Positions 40,519 to 49,013 of a stretch of DNA of 64,000 nucleotides are shown in pieces. Location of the stretch: NCBI GenBank assembly GCA_008933615.1, contig WBUR01000024.1, positions 1-64,000 on the forward strand. Direction: 5' to 3'. Both the position numbers and the translations under genes were made by a program. Each line of letters opens with the position of its first letter. The first letter of the stretch is position 1. Source of the stretch: a bacterium. Lineage in GTDB: Bacteria; CLD3; SB21. The notes below the pieces were generated by a model. It searched no databases, was not told the origin of the DNA, and worked only from the letters and a program-made list of their open reading frames with translations.

Positions 40519-41797
40519 TATTCTTAAGTTCGGACAAAAGGAAGTGTGATCCTGTAATCACCAACAGGTCATTAGAATTCATCTTAGATTGAATATCCAG
40601 AAAAGCATTTCCAAAAGACTCTGCCGCTTTGACTTGAGAATAAAATTGCCGGATGTTCTCTGCCAAAACCTCTGCCTTTAATGCACGTTCATTTCGAGGC
40701 GTTACAGCATATATTTCCTTAAAATGAGGTGCGATAATTCTTACAGCCTCCGCATAATCTTTATCTGCCAGCATCCCGATGATCAGAAATAATTTATTGA
40801 AATGCGGCTTGTAGATGGACTCTACGGCTTCGGCTAAAACCTTCATACCTGCAGGATTGTGCGCAGCATCCACAATAATCCACGGATCCTTTCGAATTAC
40901 TTCCAAACGCGCAGGCCACATGACGTTTTCTAAACCCAGCCGAATCGCATCTTCTGAAACTGAAAATTGTTTTTGGATAACAACCGAACTGACCGCCAGT
41001 GCGGCGTTAGTCAGCTGATGCTTTCCCGCAAGGTTCACATTCATGTTTTTAAAAAAATAATTTTCGTCATGTATGTTTACATTAAGGTCTATCTGTGACC
41101 GGTCAATTTCTAACCGAACATTCGAAAATGTTGTTGCATTACCGAGATAGAAGGCAGTGGAATTTACTAAACGCGCCTTTTCGGCAAAAACGTGTTTCAC
41201 CTTATCGTCAACAAAACCGATCAGGCATGGCCTGTAGGGTTTAATAATTCCTGCCTTTTCAACTGCAATGGATTCCATCGTTTTGCCGAGGTGTCCCGTG
41301 TGTTCCAGATCAATATTCGTAATAACTGAAATCAGCGGATCGACAACATTTGTCGCATCGAGGCGCCCGCCAAGGCCGGTTTCAATAATGCCGATCTCTA
41401 TCTCATTTTCTTTGAAGTAATCAAACGCCATCGCCGTTGTTGCTTCAAAAAAAGTACATTTTAGTTCATCGATCTTAATTCTCATTTTGTTGGTCAGCCG
41501 AACGATGTCCGCCTCTGAAATGCACGCACCGTTAATTCGGAGTCGTTCACTAAAATGGAAGAGATGAGGCGAACTGTACAATCCTGTTTTATATCCGGCC
41601 GCGCGAAAGATGGAATCAAGCATGGCACAGGTCGATCCTTTACCGTTGGTCCCGGCCACGTGAATGACAGGAAACGAACGCTGCGGGTTTTCTAAGTATT
41701 CTAGTAAACTCCGGGTATTATCCAAACCCAATTTCATTCCAAAAAATTGGAGGTCGTAGAGATATTTGAGCGTTGCTTCGAATGGACTAGTCATCAT
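40502..41797 (-). CDS. folC: Bifunctional folylpolyglutamate/dihydrofolate synthase
   Basis: The 431-residue Mur-ligase-type ATPase adds glutamate to folates. Its P-loop is GTNGKGSTCAML, followed by GYKTGLYSSPHLFHFSERLRING and GLGGRLDATN. The Mur central and C-terminal domains are complete (DAAHNPAG). Two adjacent ATGs could start it. It is preceded by the terminator after nuoB, so it needs its own promoter, which I do not see clearly. Confidence 0.93.
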   Translation of the reverse strand: MMTSPFEATLKYLYDLQFFGMKLGLDNTRSLLEYLENPQRSFPVIHVAGTNGKGSTCAMLDSIFRAAGYKTGLYSSPHLFHFSERLRINGACISEADIVRLTNKMRIKIDELKCTFFEATTAMAFDYFKENEIEIGIIETGLGGRLDATNVVDPLISVITNIDLEHTGHLGKTMESIAVEKAGIIKPYRPCLIGFVDDKVKHVFAEKARLVNSTAFYLGNATTFSNVRLEIDRSQIDLNVNIHDENYFFKNMNVNLAGKHQLTNAALAVSSVVIQKQFSVSEDAIRLGLENVMWPARLEVIRKDPWIIVDAAHNPAGMKVLAEAVESIYKPHFNKLFLIIGMLADKDYAEAVRIIAPHFKEIYAVTPRNERALKAEVLAENIRQFYSQVKAAESFGNAFLDIQSKMNSNDLLVITGSHFLLSELKNIRMTS

Positions 41798-41808
41798 GCT
41801 GTGCGGTT

Positions 41809-41842
41809 AAAAAAAAAGCTGTATTTAAAAATACAGCTTTTA
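41809..41842 (-). terminator. Intrinsic terminator after nuoB
   Basis: AAGCTGTATTT and AAATACAGCTT form an 11-bp stem with a very short loop. On the minus strand it is followed by eight or more Ts. It separates nuoB from folC; partial A/T symmetry may let it act in both directions. Confidence 0.8.
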
Positions 41843-41866
41843 AGAATACAAAAATAAAAATAGATG

Positions 41867-42442
41867 TCATTCATAAATTCCGGTGATGACTTCGGGTACG
41901 AAATCGCCTTTTCGTCCTTCAATACCAACATGCTCATCTCCGTACATCCCCTCGTCTTTAATGTCGCGGGCGTAGACCGATTCTTTTTTAGTGATCAGGC
42001 GCTGAATTTTCATAACCGCTTCAATAAGTCCCTCGGGGCGCGGCGGACAGCCCGGTATATAAACGTCCACCGGAATAAACTGATCGACGCCTTGAATGAG
42101 CGTGTACGTATTGAAAAAACCGCCGGTCGAAGCGCATGCGCCCATGGAGATACACCATTTCGGATCGGGCATTTGATCCCATATCCGTTTAAGCACCGGC
42201 ATCATCTTGATCGAGACGCGCCCGGAAACGATCATCAGGTCGGCCTGGCGCGGCGAAAAGCGGATAGCTTCTGCCCCGAATCGCGCCATATCATAACGCG
42301 GGCCTAGCGCCGCCATCATCTCGATCGCACAGCACGCAGTGCCGAACGGCATCGGCCAAAGAGAGTTCTTGCGTCCCCAATTCCATATAGCTTCCACCGA
42401 CGTGGTTAATACGCTGTCTTTGATTTCTTTAGTTAGATCCAT
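41867..42442 (-). CDS. nuoB: NADH-quinone oxidoreductase subunit B (NuoB)
   Basis: The 191-residue protein carries the N2 [4Fe-4S] cluster ligands: Cys37-Cys38 (TACCAIEMM), Cys103 (GACASTGG) and Cys132 (PGCPPRPEG), spaced as in known NuoB. It would take electrons to quinone in complex I. No other nuo gene is adjacent: upstream is sod behind a repeat, and downstream is a terminator. It is therefore a solitary subunit gene, possibly a second copy or a split operon. Confidence 0.93.
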   Translation of the reverse strand: MDLTKEIKDSVLTTSVEAIWNWGRKNSLWPMPFGTACCAIEMMAALGPRYDMARFGAEAIRFSPRQADLMIVSGRVSIKMMPVLKRIWDQMPDPKWCISMGACASTGGFFNTYTLIQGVDQFIPVDVYIPGCPPRPEGLIEAVMKIQRLITKKESVYARDIKDEGMYGDEHVGIEGRKGDFVPEVITGIYE

Positions 42443-42474
42443 CTTGATTCTCTATTAGCTGAACGTCATGGTGA

Positions 42475-42529
42475 GCTTGTCGAACCATGACCCATTAAAA
42501 TTGCCATCCTTTGACAAGCTCAGGATGAC
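42475..42529. repeat. Two adjacent inverted repeats of the GTCATGGTGAGCTTGTCG family
   Basis: GTCATGGT...ACCATGAC (42475-42491 region) is followed by GCCATCCTTTGACAAGCTCAGGATGAC at 42503-42529, whose ATCCT and AGGAT pair. The family is also at 20935-20985. It lies between nuoB and sod. Confidence 0.7.
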
Positions 42530-42541
42530 AAAGCAGATATA

Positions 42542-43153
42542 TTATTTAGCCTTTTTGTAATAATCAGCGACTTTATCCCAATTCACCACGCTCCAGAAAG
42601 CCGTCACATAATCCGGCCGGCGATTCTGGTACTTCAAGTAATAAGCGTGTTCCCAAACGTCCAAACCAAGTATGGGCTTTAATTTATCCGAAAGGGGGCT
42701 GTCCTGGTTAGCTGTGCTTGTCACGACCAAGTTGCCTTTGCCGTCCACGCATAACCAAGCCCATCCGCTTCCGAAACGCGTCGCGGCAGCTTTTGCAAAT
42801 TCCGCTTTAAAATTATCAAAACTGCTGAACTTCATATTGATCGCATCTGCCAAATCGCCTTTGGGCGTTCCGCCTGCGTTGGGGCCCATAACCGTCCAGA
42901 AAAAACTATGATTCGCATGTCCGCCCGCATTATTGCGGATGGCGGTGCGAATGTCTTCCGGAACGGCATTCAGATCTGCAACAAGTTCTTCAGCGGTTTT
43001 AGACTGTAAGTTGGCATATTTTTCCAGCGCCGCATTGGCGTTATTTATGTAGGCCTGATGATGCTTGCCGTGATGGATTTCCATAGTTTGTTTATCAATA
43101 TGTGGTTCTAACGCATCGTGCGGATAAGGCAATGGGGGCAAGGTGAAAGCCAT
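42542..43153 (-). CDS. Superoxide dismutase (Fe/Mn family)
   Basis: The 203-residue enzyme converts superoxide to peroxide and O2. The metal ligands His27, His82, Asp165 and His169 ([17 protein letters not shown]) are intact. The [10 protein letters not shown] motif points to the Fe/Mn family, and the Gln/Gly features suggest Mn or cambialistic use. There is no signal peptide, so it is cytoplasmic. GGAGTTC lies shortly before the ATG. Confidence 0.96.
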   Translation of the reverse strand: MAFTLPPLPYPHDALEPHIDKQTMEIHHGKHHQAYINNANAALEKYANLQSKTAEELVADLNAVPEDIRTAIRNNAGGHANHSFFWTVMGPNAGGTPKGDLADAINMKFSSFDNFKAEFAKAAATRFGSGWAWLCVDGKGNLVVTSTANQDSPLSDKLKPILGLDVWEHAYYLKYQNRRPDYVTAFWSVVNWDKVADYYKKAK

Positions 43154-43393
43154 AATGAACTCCTTCTATTTAGAAAATCAGAATTGTCATACAATAAACC
43201 AAACCACATTAACAAAAAAAAATGTTCTACGCAACGATTTTTTGACCCAAAATCAATATTCTGAATTTTTCAACTCTTACTTTATACAATAGCGTCAGTA
43301 AGTCGAGATGGGCAGTTACTAATCTGCTATATTCCAATTCGGATAAAAGCCATGGTATTTTCCATAGATAAATAGGAAGAATAAAATTTTTAC

Positions 43394-43422
43394 TTGACAA
43401 TAAGAAAAGGAAATAATATTAT
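43394..43422 (+). promoter_or_regulatory. Consensus sigma70-type promoter of the bacteriocin locus
   Basis: TTGACA at 43394-43399, a 17-base spacer and TATTAT at 43417-43422. The start codon of the exporter lies 71 bases downstream. Confidence 0.65.
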
Positions 43423-43423
43423 T

Positions 43424-43446
43424 AAACCACGTAGCGGTTTCTTTTT
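43424..43446 (+). promoter_or_regulatory. Possible attenuator hairpin in the exporter leader
   Basis: AAACC(ACGTAGC)GGTTT followed by CTTTTT resembles a short terminator directly after the promoter. The stem is only five base pairs, so an effect on transcription is speculative. Confidence 0.3.
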
Positions 43447-43493
43447 AGCCATAATATCTCAAATACTTTTTGCCTATTGTTTAGAATTGAGAA

Positions 43494-45683
43494 ATGAAAA
43501 AACTTTTTCGACAAAAGTATCCCGTCGTCAGACAATATGATCAAACTGATTGTGGGCCGGCTGCTCTTTTGAGTGTTCTAAGGTTCTATCGAGGTGACTC
43601 TAGTCTTGTTCGTTTAAGAAGACTGTGCAAGACAACGTCCGTAGGTACGTCAATGGCTAACATAGTGGAAGCCGCAAACGTGTTGGGTTTTGATGCCCGT
43701 GCTGTCCGAGGGGAGTTTGAAGAACTTTGTGATGAAATCATGCCGTGCATTGCTCATATTGTTACTTCAGAAGGGCTGTCACATTTTGCTGTAGTTTATA
43801 CTGCAACCCCAGATATAGTTTTAGTGGGTGATCCAGGACGGGGACTGCTAAGACTATCTTCCGAAGAATTTATGAATTTATGGAAATCAAAAACGGCCGT
43901 TTTGTTTAAACCGGGTTCTAAATTGCATTATGATAAGCCCCCCAGCTGGCTTTACTGGATTAGTCAATATGCGAAAAAATATGAAACGTGGATATACCAA
44001 TCGACTTTTCTCGGAGTTCTTTATACCGTTTTGGGTCTTGCCAATGCCATTTTCATTCAGTTGATTGTGGACAAAATTATTCCTACTGGTCAAACCGAAA
44101 AAATAGTATTGCTTACCCTTGCCTTATTTTTAGTATTAGTTCTGCGTTCTGGTTTTGGCTATTTCAGGCAGCGCTTTTTGGTTGTCGCCAACAAGAGGCT
44201 GAGCAATGATATTTGTGCCGATTTTTTACGCCATCTATTCAGATTGCCAAAATCTTTTTTTGATTCGAGAAAAACAGGCGATATTCTCACAAGATTCGCC
44301 GATACCCATCGGGTTCGGCAACTTATTCTCACACTGTCAACTGTGACAACTATAGACATCCTCATTGTATGCGGCTCATTGTCTTTCTTATTTTTTATTA
44401 CCCCTGGAATTGCATTGTCAATAGCTCTTTTGCTTCTCATATATTCATACTTATTGTTTACCAGAGCTAAGAGCTTGACGGATCAACAAAGATCAGTTAT
44501 GAAGAATAATGCGGAGGTTGAGTCCTCCTATATTGACAGTATTGAGGGTATTGATCATCTGATAAGTTTTAATTCTCAAGAAGTTTTCTCAGAGTTAAAC
44601 ATTGTCTTATTTAGGCGGCATCAGGATGGTATAGAGAGATTCGGTATGACCCAAGCGAGGTTGTCACTTTTTGCTGAATTTTTTCTTGGATTGGTTATGT
44701 TGTCAACGCTGGGAGTTGGCTCTTCGTGGGTATTAGGTGGCAGTCTATCATTAGGTCAATTGATAGCCGCCTATAGTCTTCTTGCGCTACTCATCCCAAG
44801 TGTCAATCGATTAGTTGATGTTAAGGTTGCCACGGCAGGTGCTTCAGTTGCATTCCATCGTATGATGGACATATTACTGATCGAACCCGAAAAACTTGAC
44901 GTAGGAGGATGTACGTGTATAGACAAATCAGTTTCCATTGACAAAGGGTCTTTTGGTTGGTCTGGCCAAGGGTTGCTTTTTAAAAACATAAGCCTTACAA
45001 TTTGCAAGGGCAAGTTATCTTCATTGTGGGGGCCAAGTGGTTCCGGTAAAAGCACTATAGTCAATATCTTGCAGCGAGTGTTGGACTTGTCCTCTGGTAC
45101 ACTCTTAGTCGATAACGTCCATGCGAATTTATTGTCTATTCGAGAATACAGAAAGAAAATATGCACCGTTCCTCAATCGATCAAAATCTTCAACGCTTCA
45201 CTCCTTGACAACATTCTTCTTGGACGACCATTTTCTGGAATTGAAAAAGTTACGGAGTGGATAAACGAAATTGGTTTCAGTTTTTTCCCTTCCAGATTTG
45301 AAAATGGTTTACTTACACTAATTGGAAAAGATGGTCAGCAGCTATCGGGAGGAGAGAAACAGCTTCTTGGTTTTTTGCGCGCTCTTTGGAACAGACCTGA
45401 GGTTTTGGTTATCGATGAAGCCCTAACCGGAATTGATATGTTTATTGAAAACGAATTATGGAAGTTTTTGAAAAGGTATTCAGAAACAAATGCGGTATTA
45501 ATTGTTTCGCATGACTTACGAACAATATTAAAAACCGATTACGCTTTTATACTCAATTCCGGCACCATTGTCAAAAGCGGACCACCAGTAGGACTTTTTG
45601 ATGCAGATCAGTTGAGAACAACGTATGGAGTAACTATGAATTTTGACGTCATGAATAATAATCCTCTCGTCGTGAAGGCATAG
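43494..45683 (+). CDS. Peptidase-containing ABC transporter (C39 family bacteriocin exporter)
   Basis: The 729-residue protein has three modules. The N-terminal C39 peptidase carries Gln14, Cys20 (VRQYDQTDCGPAALLS), His97 (LSHFAVVY) and Asp113 (VGDPGRG). A six-helix ABC membrane domain spans about 155-450. The ATPase has Walker A GPSGSGKST, signature LSGGEKQ, Walker B VLVIDEAL and the SHD switch. Such proteins cut peptide precursors after a Gly-Gly leader and export the core. The precursor at 47325 is the obvious substrate. All catalytic residues are present. It is the first gene of the island after the consensus promoter. Confidence 0.94.
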   Translation: MKKLFRQKYPVVRQYDQTDCGPAALLSVLRFYRGDSSLVRLRRLCKTTSVGTSMANIVEAANVLGFDARAVRGEFEELCDEIMPCIAHIVTSEGLSHFAVVYTATPDIVLVGDPGRGLLRLSSEEFMNLWKSKTAVLFKPGSKLHYDKPPSWLYWISQYAKKYETWIYQSTFLGVLYTVLGLANAIFIQLIVDKIIPTGQTEKIVLLTLALFLVLVLRSGFGYFRQRFLVVANKRLSNDICADFLRHLFRLPKSFFDSRKTGDILTRFADTHRVRQLILTLSTVTTIDILIVCGSLSFLFFITPGIALSIALLLLIYSYLLFTRAKSLTDQQRSVMKNNAEVESSYIDSIEGIDHLISFNSQEVFSELNIVLFRRHQDGIERFGMTQARLSLFAEFFLGLVMLSTLGVGSSWVLGGSLSLGQLIAAYSLLALLIPSVNRLVDVKVATAGASVAFHRMMDILLIEPEKLDVGGCTCIDKSVSIDKGSFGWSGQGLLFKNISLTICKGKLSSLWGPSGSGKSTIVNILQRVLDLSSGTLLVDNVHANLLSIREYRKKICTVPQSIKIFNASLLDNILLGRPFSGIEKVTEWINEIGFSFFPSRFENGLLTLIGKDGQQLSGGEKQLLGFLRALWNRPEVLVIDEALTGIDMFIENELWKFLKRYSETNAVLIVSHDLRTILKTDYAFILNSGTIVKSGPPVGLFDADQLRTTYGVTMNFDVMNNNPLVVKA

Positions 45684-45685
45684 CA

Positions 45686-46348
45686 GTGGTACAGAGTGTT
45701 TCAATAGACAATGCGCCTGTTTTTAAAACTTGGCACATCTATATTGCCTTGGTTGTCGTGAATATGTTGTTAATTTACGCAGACAGCCAGTTGGTTATGA
45801 CGAGAGACGTATACTACAACATACTTTCAGACCAAATGGAATATTCTCGGATCGACCAAGTCTACGAGGCAGTAAAAGGTTATTCCATATGGGGATATTT
45901 GTTCGTCCCGCTGATATTGTGGCTCAGAATTGCCTTTGTGGTTTTGATGACACAGTTTCCATTCATTCTTCGAGATATCGATATCCCATTTAAGCAAGTA
46001 TTTAGAGCAGGATGCTTTGGATTGCTTTTCCTCGCAGTTGGATCGATGTTGAGGATCATCTATCTTTCTTCTTTGCCTAGCGATCAAGTAGATAAAACGA
46101 TATTGACTTTTGTTCCATTTTCCATTGCACAGTTTCTGGATGCAGAAGCTTATGGAACGACAGCATTTGCGGTCTTAAGTAGCTTCAACATTTTTGAGTT
46201 ATTGTGGATTTTAATGATTTCAAAAGGTGTAGCTTCGAGTGGAAAGGTGAACAAAGGCGATGCTATATTGGTAACGAGTTTCATTTGGGTAATAATATTG
46301 GTATTTCAATGGGGATTAGGAATTTCTTTAGAAAAGATCAATGGATAG
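45686..46348 (+). CDS. Unknown membrane protein of the bacteriocin locus
   Basis: The 220-residue protein is not in a family I recognise. About five hydrophobic helices are visible (near 17-35, 70-95, 105-128, 140-175, 195-213). The start is GTG two bases after the exporter stop, so it is translated in the same operon. It has a single Cys and no enzyme motif. Its position suggests immunity, export or maturation; the sequence does not decide. Confidence 0.6.
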   Translation: MVQSVSIDNAPVFKTWHIYIALVVVNMLLIYADSQLVMTRDVYYNILSDQMEYSRIDQVYEAVKGYSIWGYLFVPLILWLRIAFVVLMTQFPFILRDIDIPFKQVFRAGCFGLLFLAVGSMLRIIYLSSLPSDQVDKTILTFVPFSIAQFLDAEAYGTTAFAVLSSFNIFELLWILMISKGVASSGKVNKGDAILVTSFIWVIILVFQWGLGISLEKING

Positions 46349-46740
46349 CAAGGCTCACCATCTCCTTTGTTTTCATGGCCTCTGCCATAATGAAGTTGGC
46401 AGATTTTGAGGATTCCATTGATTTGATTCAGGAGATGTTTGATTTGCAACATCATAATGCACGCTTGTTGTTGGCCATTAGTATTTTATTTGAAATCATG
46501 ATGGCTATGCTTGTTGTAGTAAGACATTTCCAGAGTTCAGAAACTTACTTGATTCTAATCTTGGCAATAAGTTTATTTATTGTTATTAATGGATGGCAAA
46601 TTTATACACAGCAAGAAAACTGCGGTTGCTTTGGCACGATGGTTCAAATGAGTCCAGTCGTGACGTTAGCAAAAAATTGTTTTCTCCTTTTCCTAGCAGT
46701 AAGCATCAGAAAAAAAATGTCCGGGAGGAATAGTGCTTAA
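46309..46740 (+). CDS. MauE/DoxX-like membrane protein
   Basis: The 143-residue protein has four membrane helices and the ENCGCFGT motif (Cys105, Cys107) typical of MauE/DoxX-family proteins. MauE with MauD helps form disulfides in methylamine dehydrogenase. The chosen ATG at 46309 overlaps the preceding gene by 40 bases and gives a short basic N-terminus before helix 1 (LTISFVFMASAIMKLADF). The thioredoxin-like gene follows with an eight-base overlap. Together they look like a thiol-oxidation pair; that function is inferred. Confidence 0.75.
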   Translation: MGIRNFFRKDQWIARLTISFVFMASAIMKLADFEDSIDLIQEMFDLQHHNARLLLAISILFEIMMAMLVVVRHFQSSETYLILILAISLFIVINGWQIYTQQENCGCFGTMVQMSPVVTLAKNCFLLFLAVSIRKKMSGRNSA

Positions 46741-47236
46741 GAATTTATTAACATTATCCGTTGGTTGTGTTTTCGCCATCTTGTTGATATGGCTGATAGT
46801 CAGATTGCTAACTTCCGAAGTGATGGCTGTCGGGTCGGAGCTTCCGAACATGAAGTACGTGAACGAAATGGGCCAGTTGGATTCACTGAAAAAGGATGAA
46901 AAGGTCAATACTATTGTGTGCCTTTTTAGGAGCGATTGTGAGCATTGCGAATATCAGCTCGACGTTTTTAACAAGTGTATTGATTCACTAAAGAACACTC
47001 GCATGATTCTCATGACTGGTGAATCGGATGAGGTTCTTGCCCGAATTAGAGCTAAATACGGAAATTTATCACAGGTAAACAAGGTGAGTTGGGGTAGTGT
47101 TCGTTTAGAAGAATTTATAAAACTTTTTGGACGAAAAAACACGCCAGCCATTTTTGTATTTAACTTAAAGTCAAAATTAGTTGCTAAGTTTCTAGGAGAA
47201 GTGAAAATCGTAACATTGATCAAATATTGTCAATAA
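46733..47236 (+). CDS. Membrane-anchored thioredoxin-like protein
   Basis: The 167-residue protein has an N-terminal anchor (VGCVFAILLIWLIVRLL) and a periplasmic thioredoxin/TlpA-like fold. The active site is Cys69-Glu-His-Cys72 in LFRSDCEHCEYQ, with a cis-Pro in KNTPAIFVF. The start is GTG at 46733, overlapping the MauE-like gene. It should exchange disulfides on the outer face of the membrane, matching the four-cysteine peptide encoded next. Confidence 0.82.
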   Translation: MLKNLLTLSVGCVFAILLIWLIVRLLTSEVMAVGSELPNMKYVNEMGQLDSLKKDEKVNTIVCLFRSDCEHCEYQLDVFNKCIDSLKNTRMILMTGESDEVLARIRAKYGNLSQVNKVSWGSVRLEEFIKLFGRKNTPAIFVFNLKSKLVAKFLGEVKIVTLIKYCQ

Positions 47237-47240
47237 AAAT

Positions 47241-47258
47241 TTGTGTTCCGGAACACAA
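47241..47258. promoter_or_regulatory. Perfect 18-bp palindrome upstream of the precursor gene
   Basis: TTGTGTTCCGGAACACAA reads the same on both strands. It lies just after the thioredoxin stop and 66 bases before the precursor ATG. There is no T-run, so an operator is more likely than a terminator. The regulator is unknown. Confidence 0.5.
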
Positions 47259-47324
47259 GGCGCAGTTTAATTAAAGCTCTTACTGCGGGGGCGTATTTTT
47301 AGTACTTTAGTTGGAGGATGAAAA

Positions 47325-47555
47325 ATGAAAGAGTTATCGATTGAAGAAATGGAGCAAATTTCAGGCGGCGAAACCAATATCAATTGGGATGGAGTAGCGT
47401 GTGTTGGATTTGGTGTTGGTTTGAGCGCTGCGGCAGGTGCAGTTGCTGGACCTTGGGGTGCAGCCCTTATGGGCTTTGCATATGGCTCCCTAGCTTATTG
47501 CCCTCCAGTTACTTATGACAATACCAGATGTGCTACAATCGGCGGTTATTGTTAA
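47325..47555 (+). CDS. Double-glycine bacteriocin precursor peptide
   Basis: The 76-residue peptide has the leader MKELSIEEMEQISGG, a class II double-glycine leader with the usual LS..EM..I.GG spacing. C39 cleavage after Gly15 would give a 61-residue core. Cysteines are at 26, 59, 69 and 76. Between the first two lies a glycine/alanine-rich hydrophobic stretch (VGFGVGLSAAAGAVAGPWG onward) with GxxxG spacing, as in pore-forming bacteriocins. GGAGG lies before the ATG. The four cysteines suit the MauE/thioredoxin pair upstream. The sequence is not one I recognise. Confidence 0.85.
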   Translation: MKELSIEEMEQISGGETNINWDGVACVGFGVGLSAAAGAVAGPWGAALMGFAYGSLAYCPPVTYDNTRCATIGGYC

Positions 47556-47576
47556 GATACATTCAATTCCATGTGA

Positions 47577-47606
47577 CTAGGGAAGGCAAAATTGGCTTGC
47601 CCTAGC
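47577..47606. other. Hairpin after the precursor gene
   Basis: CTAGGG pairs with CCCTAG, and an alternative GGCAA/TTGCC stem is possible. There is no T-run. It may stabilise the precursor mRNA end or limit readthrough to the ABC genes. Confidence 0.45.
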
Positions 47607-47621
47607 CATTATATATGATCT

Positions 47622-49013
47622 ATGAATTTTTTTATATATTTGATATCTAGAAAAATTGTGGCTTCGAATAGGTCCATAAGTAGGATAATAATAAACGTTT
47701 TCCTATTTGTGATATTTTTTGTTGTAGCTACATTTCTATACAAATTCTTTGCTCAACTTAATGACATTCAGTTGCAACTTACAAATGCGAAAGATTTCTT
47801 TTTTTTATTGTCATTGTTATCTTATTTTCCATTTTTCAAATTTGGACTTGATGATCATAGGGTACTTTTTTTATTTCCCATCAATAGGACATGGATTGCT
47901 ATATTGTCCATTATTTCGGAGTTTTTCAAACTTAGAATTTTAATCCAATCAATCTTTTCGCTATTTTTACTGTTAACCTATTCTGAAGCTATTCATACAC
48001 AACCACAGTCTTTTCTTTTGTTTTCGATATTTCTCTTCGTCCTGACTACATTTTTTATTGTTACCAAGCTGTCCATGTCTCGAGGTCAGATGAAGTGGTC
48101 TGGAATTTTCAATATCGTTTTGATTTGCGGTGTCGTGTTCCTGAATTATGTGATTCTGTCATATTCTGTTATTGTTTTATACATCATATTAAGCCTTTGG
48201 ATCCTTATTAATGTGTTTATTTTGAGAAAACAAATTAGAGACCAACGCATCATTCGTGATCAGTCAGCAAACATTTTGCTGATAAGCAGTTTGTTTTGGA
48301 GGATTTTTAAAAAGAACATGTTAGTTAGCAAGGAACTGCTCCTTCTTTTAAGAAGTGTTCGTGGATTTGAACTAGTTGTTCATAGTACGATTCTTTTCAT
48401 GTTGATTTTTGCAATTTCTTTTTATTTTCCGAAGCTCACACCCGTACATTGGTTTTTTGGATTTTTGTCTACAGGAATAATCATGGCGGAATATTTTCAA
48501 TATTGCTTTTCATGGGATTACGACGCGCTGGGAAAAGTTCGTCTATTACCAATCTCAAACATGGTTATTGTGTATTCAAAATTAGTTACGGCACGTCTCA
48601 TATACGTCTATATTAATTGCATGGCAATCCCTTTTAGTATCGGACACTACAACTTAATAGCAACTATTACGGTTGTGATTTTTAATATCACAATTCTGCC
48701 TCATGTTAACTTGTTATTTTCTTACGTTTCATATCAAAAGGTGTGGGTCAATAAGAGTACCTACAACCTTAAATACTATAAAAGACCGATTAAACTTCTT
48801 ATTGTTTTATTTTTTCTTCTTTTTACAGAGTTTCTGTTTCTTATTTTTTCAACTATATCTTCAGAATTTCAATTGTGGGGCTGCTTGTTTGTTGGTGGAA
48901 TTGCGATTCTAGTCTTGATTGGGGACAACATCCTTGTGAGATGGCACTCTAGTTATTATCAATTGTGGCTTAAGAACAATGAAAGGTGGAGCAATGCCGA
49001 AATTAGATTCTGA
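47622..49013 (+). CDS. Multi-pass membrane protein, probable ABC permease of the bacteriocin locus
   Basis: The 463-residue protein is very hydrophobic, with about ten to twelve predicted helices and no enzyme motif. It lies immediately before an ABC ATPase gene that overlaps its end, the usual arrangement for a two-gene ABC-2-type transporter. In bacteriocin loci such pairs often remove the peptide from the membrane (LanFEG-like immunity). I do not recognise the exact family. Confidence 0.65.
   Translation: MNFFIYLISRKIVASNRSISRIIINVFLFVIFFVVATFLYKFFAQLNDIQLQLTNAKDFFFLLSLLSYFPFFKFGLDDHRVLFLFPINRTWIAILSIISEFFKLRILIQSIFSLFLLLTYSEAIHTQPQSFLLFSIFLFVLTTFFIVTKLSMSRGQMKWSGIFNIVLICGVVFLNYVILSYSVIVLYIILSLWILINVFILRKQIRDQRIIRDQSANILLISSLFWRIFKKNMLVSKELLLLLRSVRGFELVVHSTILFMLIFAISFYFPKLTPVHWFFGFLSTGIIMAEYFQYCFSWDYDALGKVRLLPISNMVIVYSKLVTARLIYVYINCMAIPFSIGHYNLIATITVVIFNITILPHVNLLFSYVSYQKVWVNKSTYNLKYYKRPIKLLIVLFFLLFTEFLFLIFSTISSEFQLWGCLFVGGIAILVLIGDNILVRWHSSYYQLWLKNNERWSNAEIRF

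Larger units (their letters stand above)
43154..43493. other. AT-rich 340-base boundary before the bacteriocin island
   Basis: No gene is seen. The stretch holds the sod upstream region and the exporter promoter (43394-43422) with a possible attenuator. Base composition becomes visibly AT-richer from here to about 49.8 kb. Confidence 0.6.
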
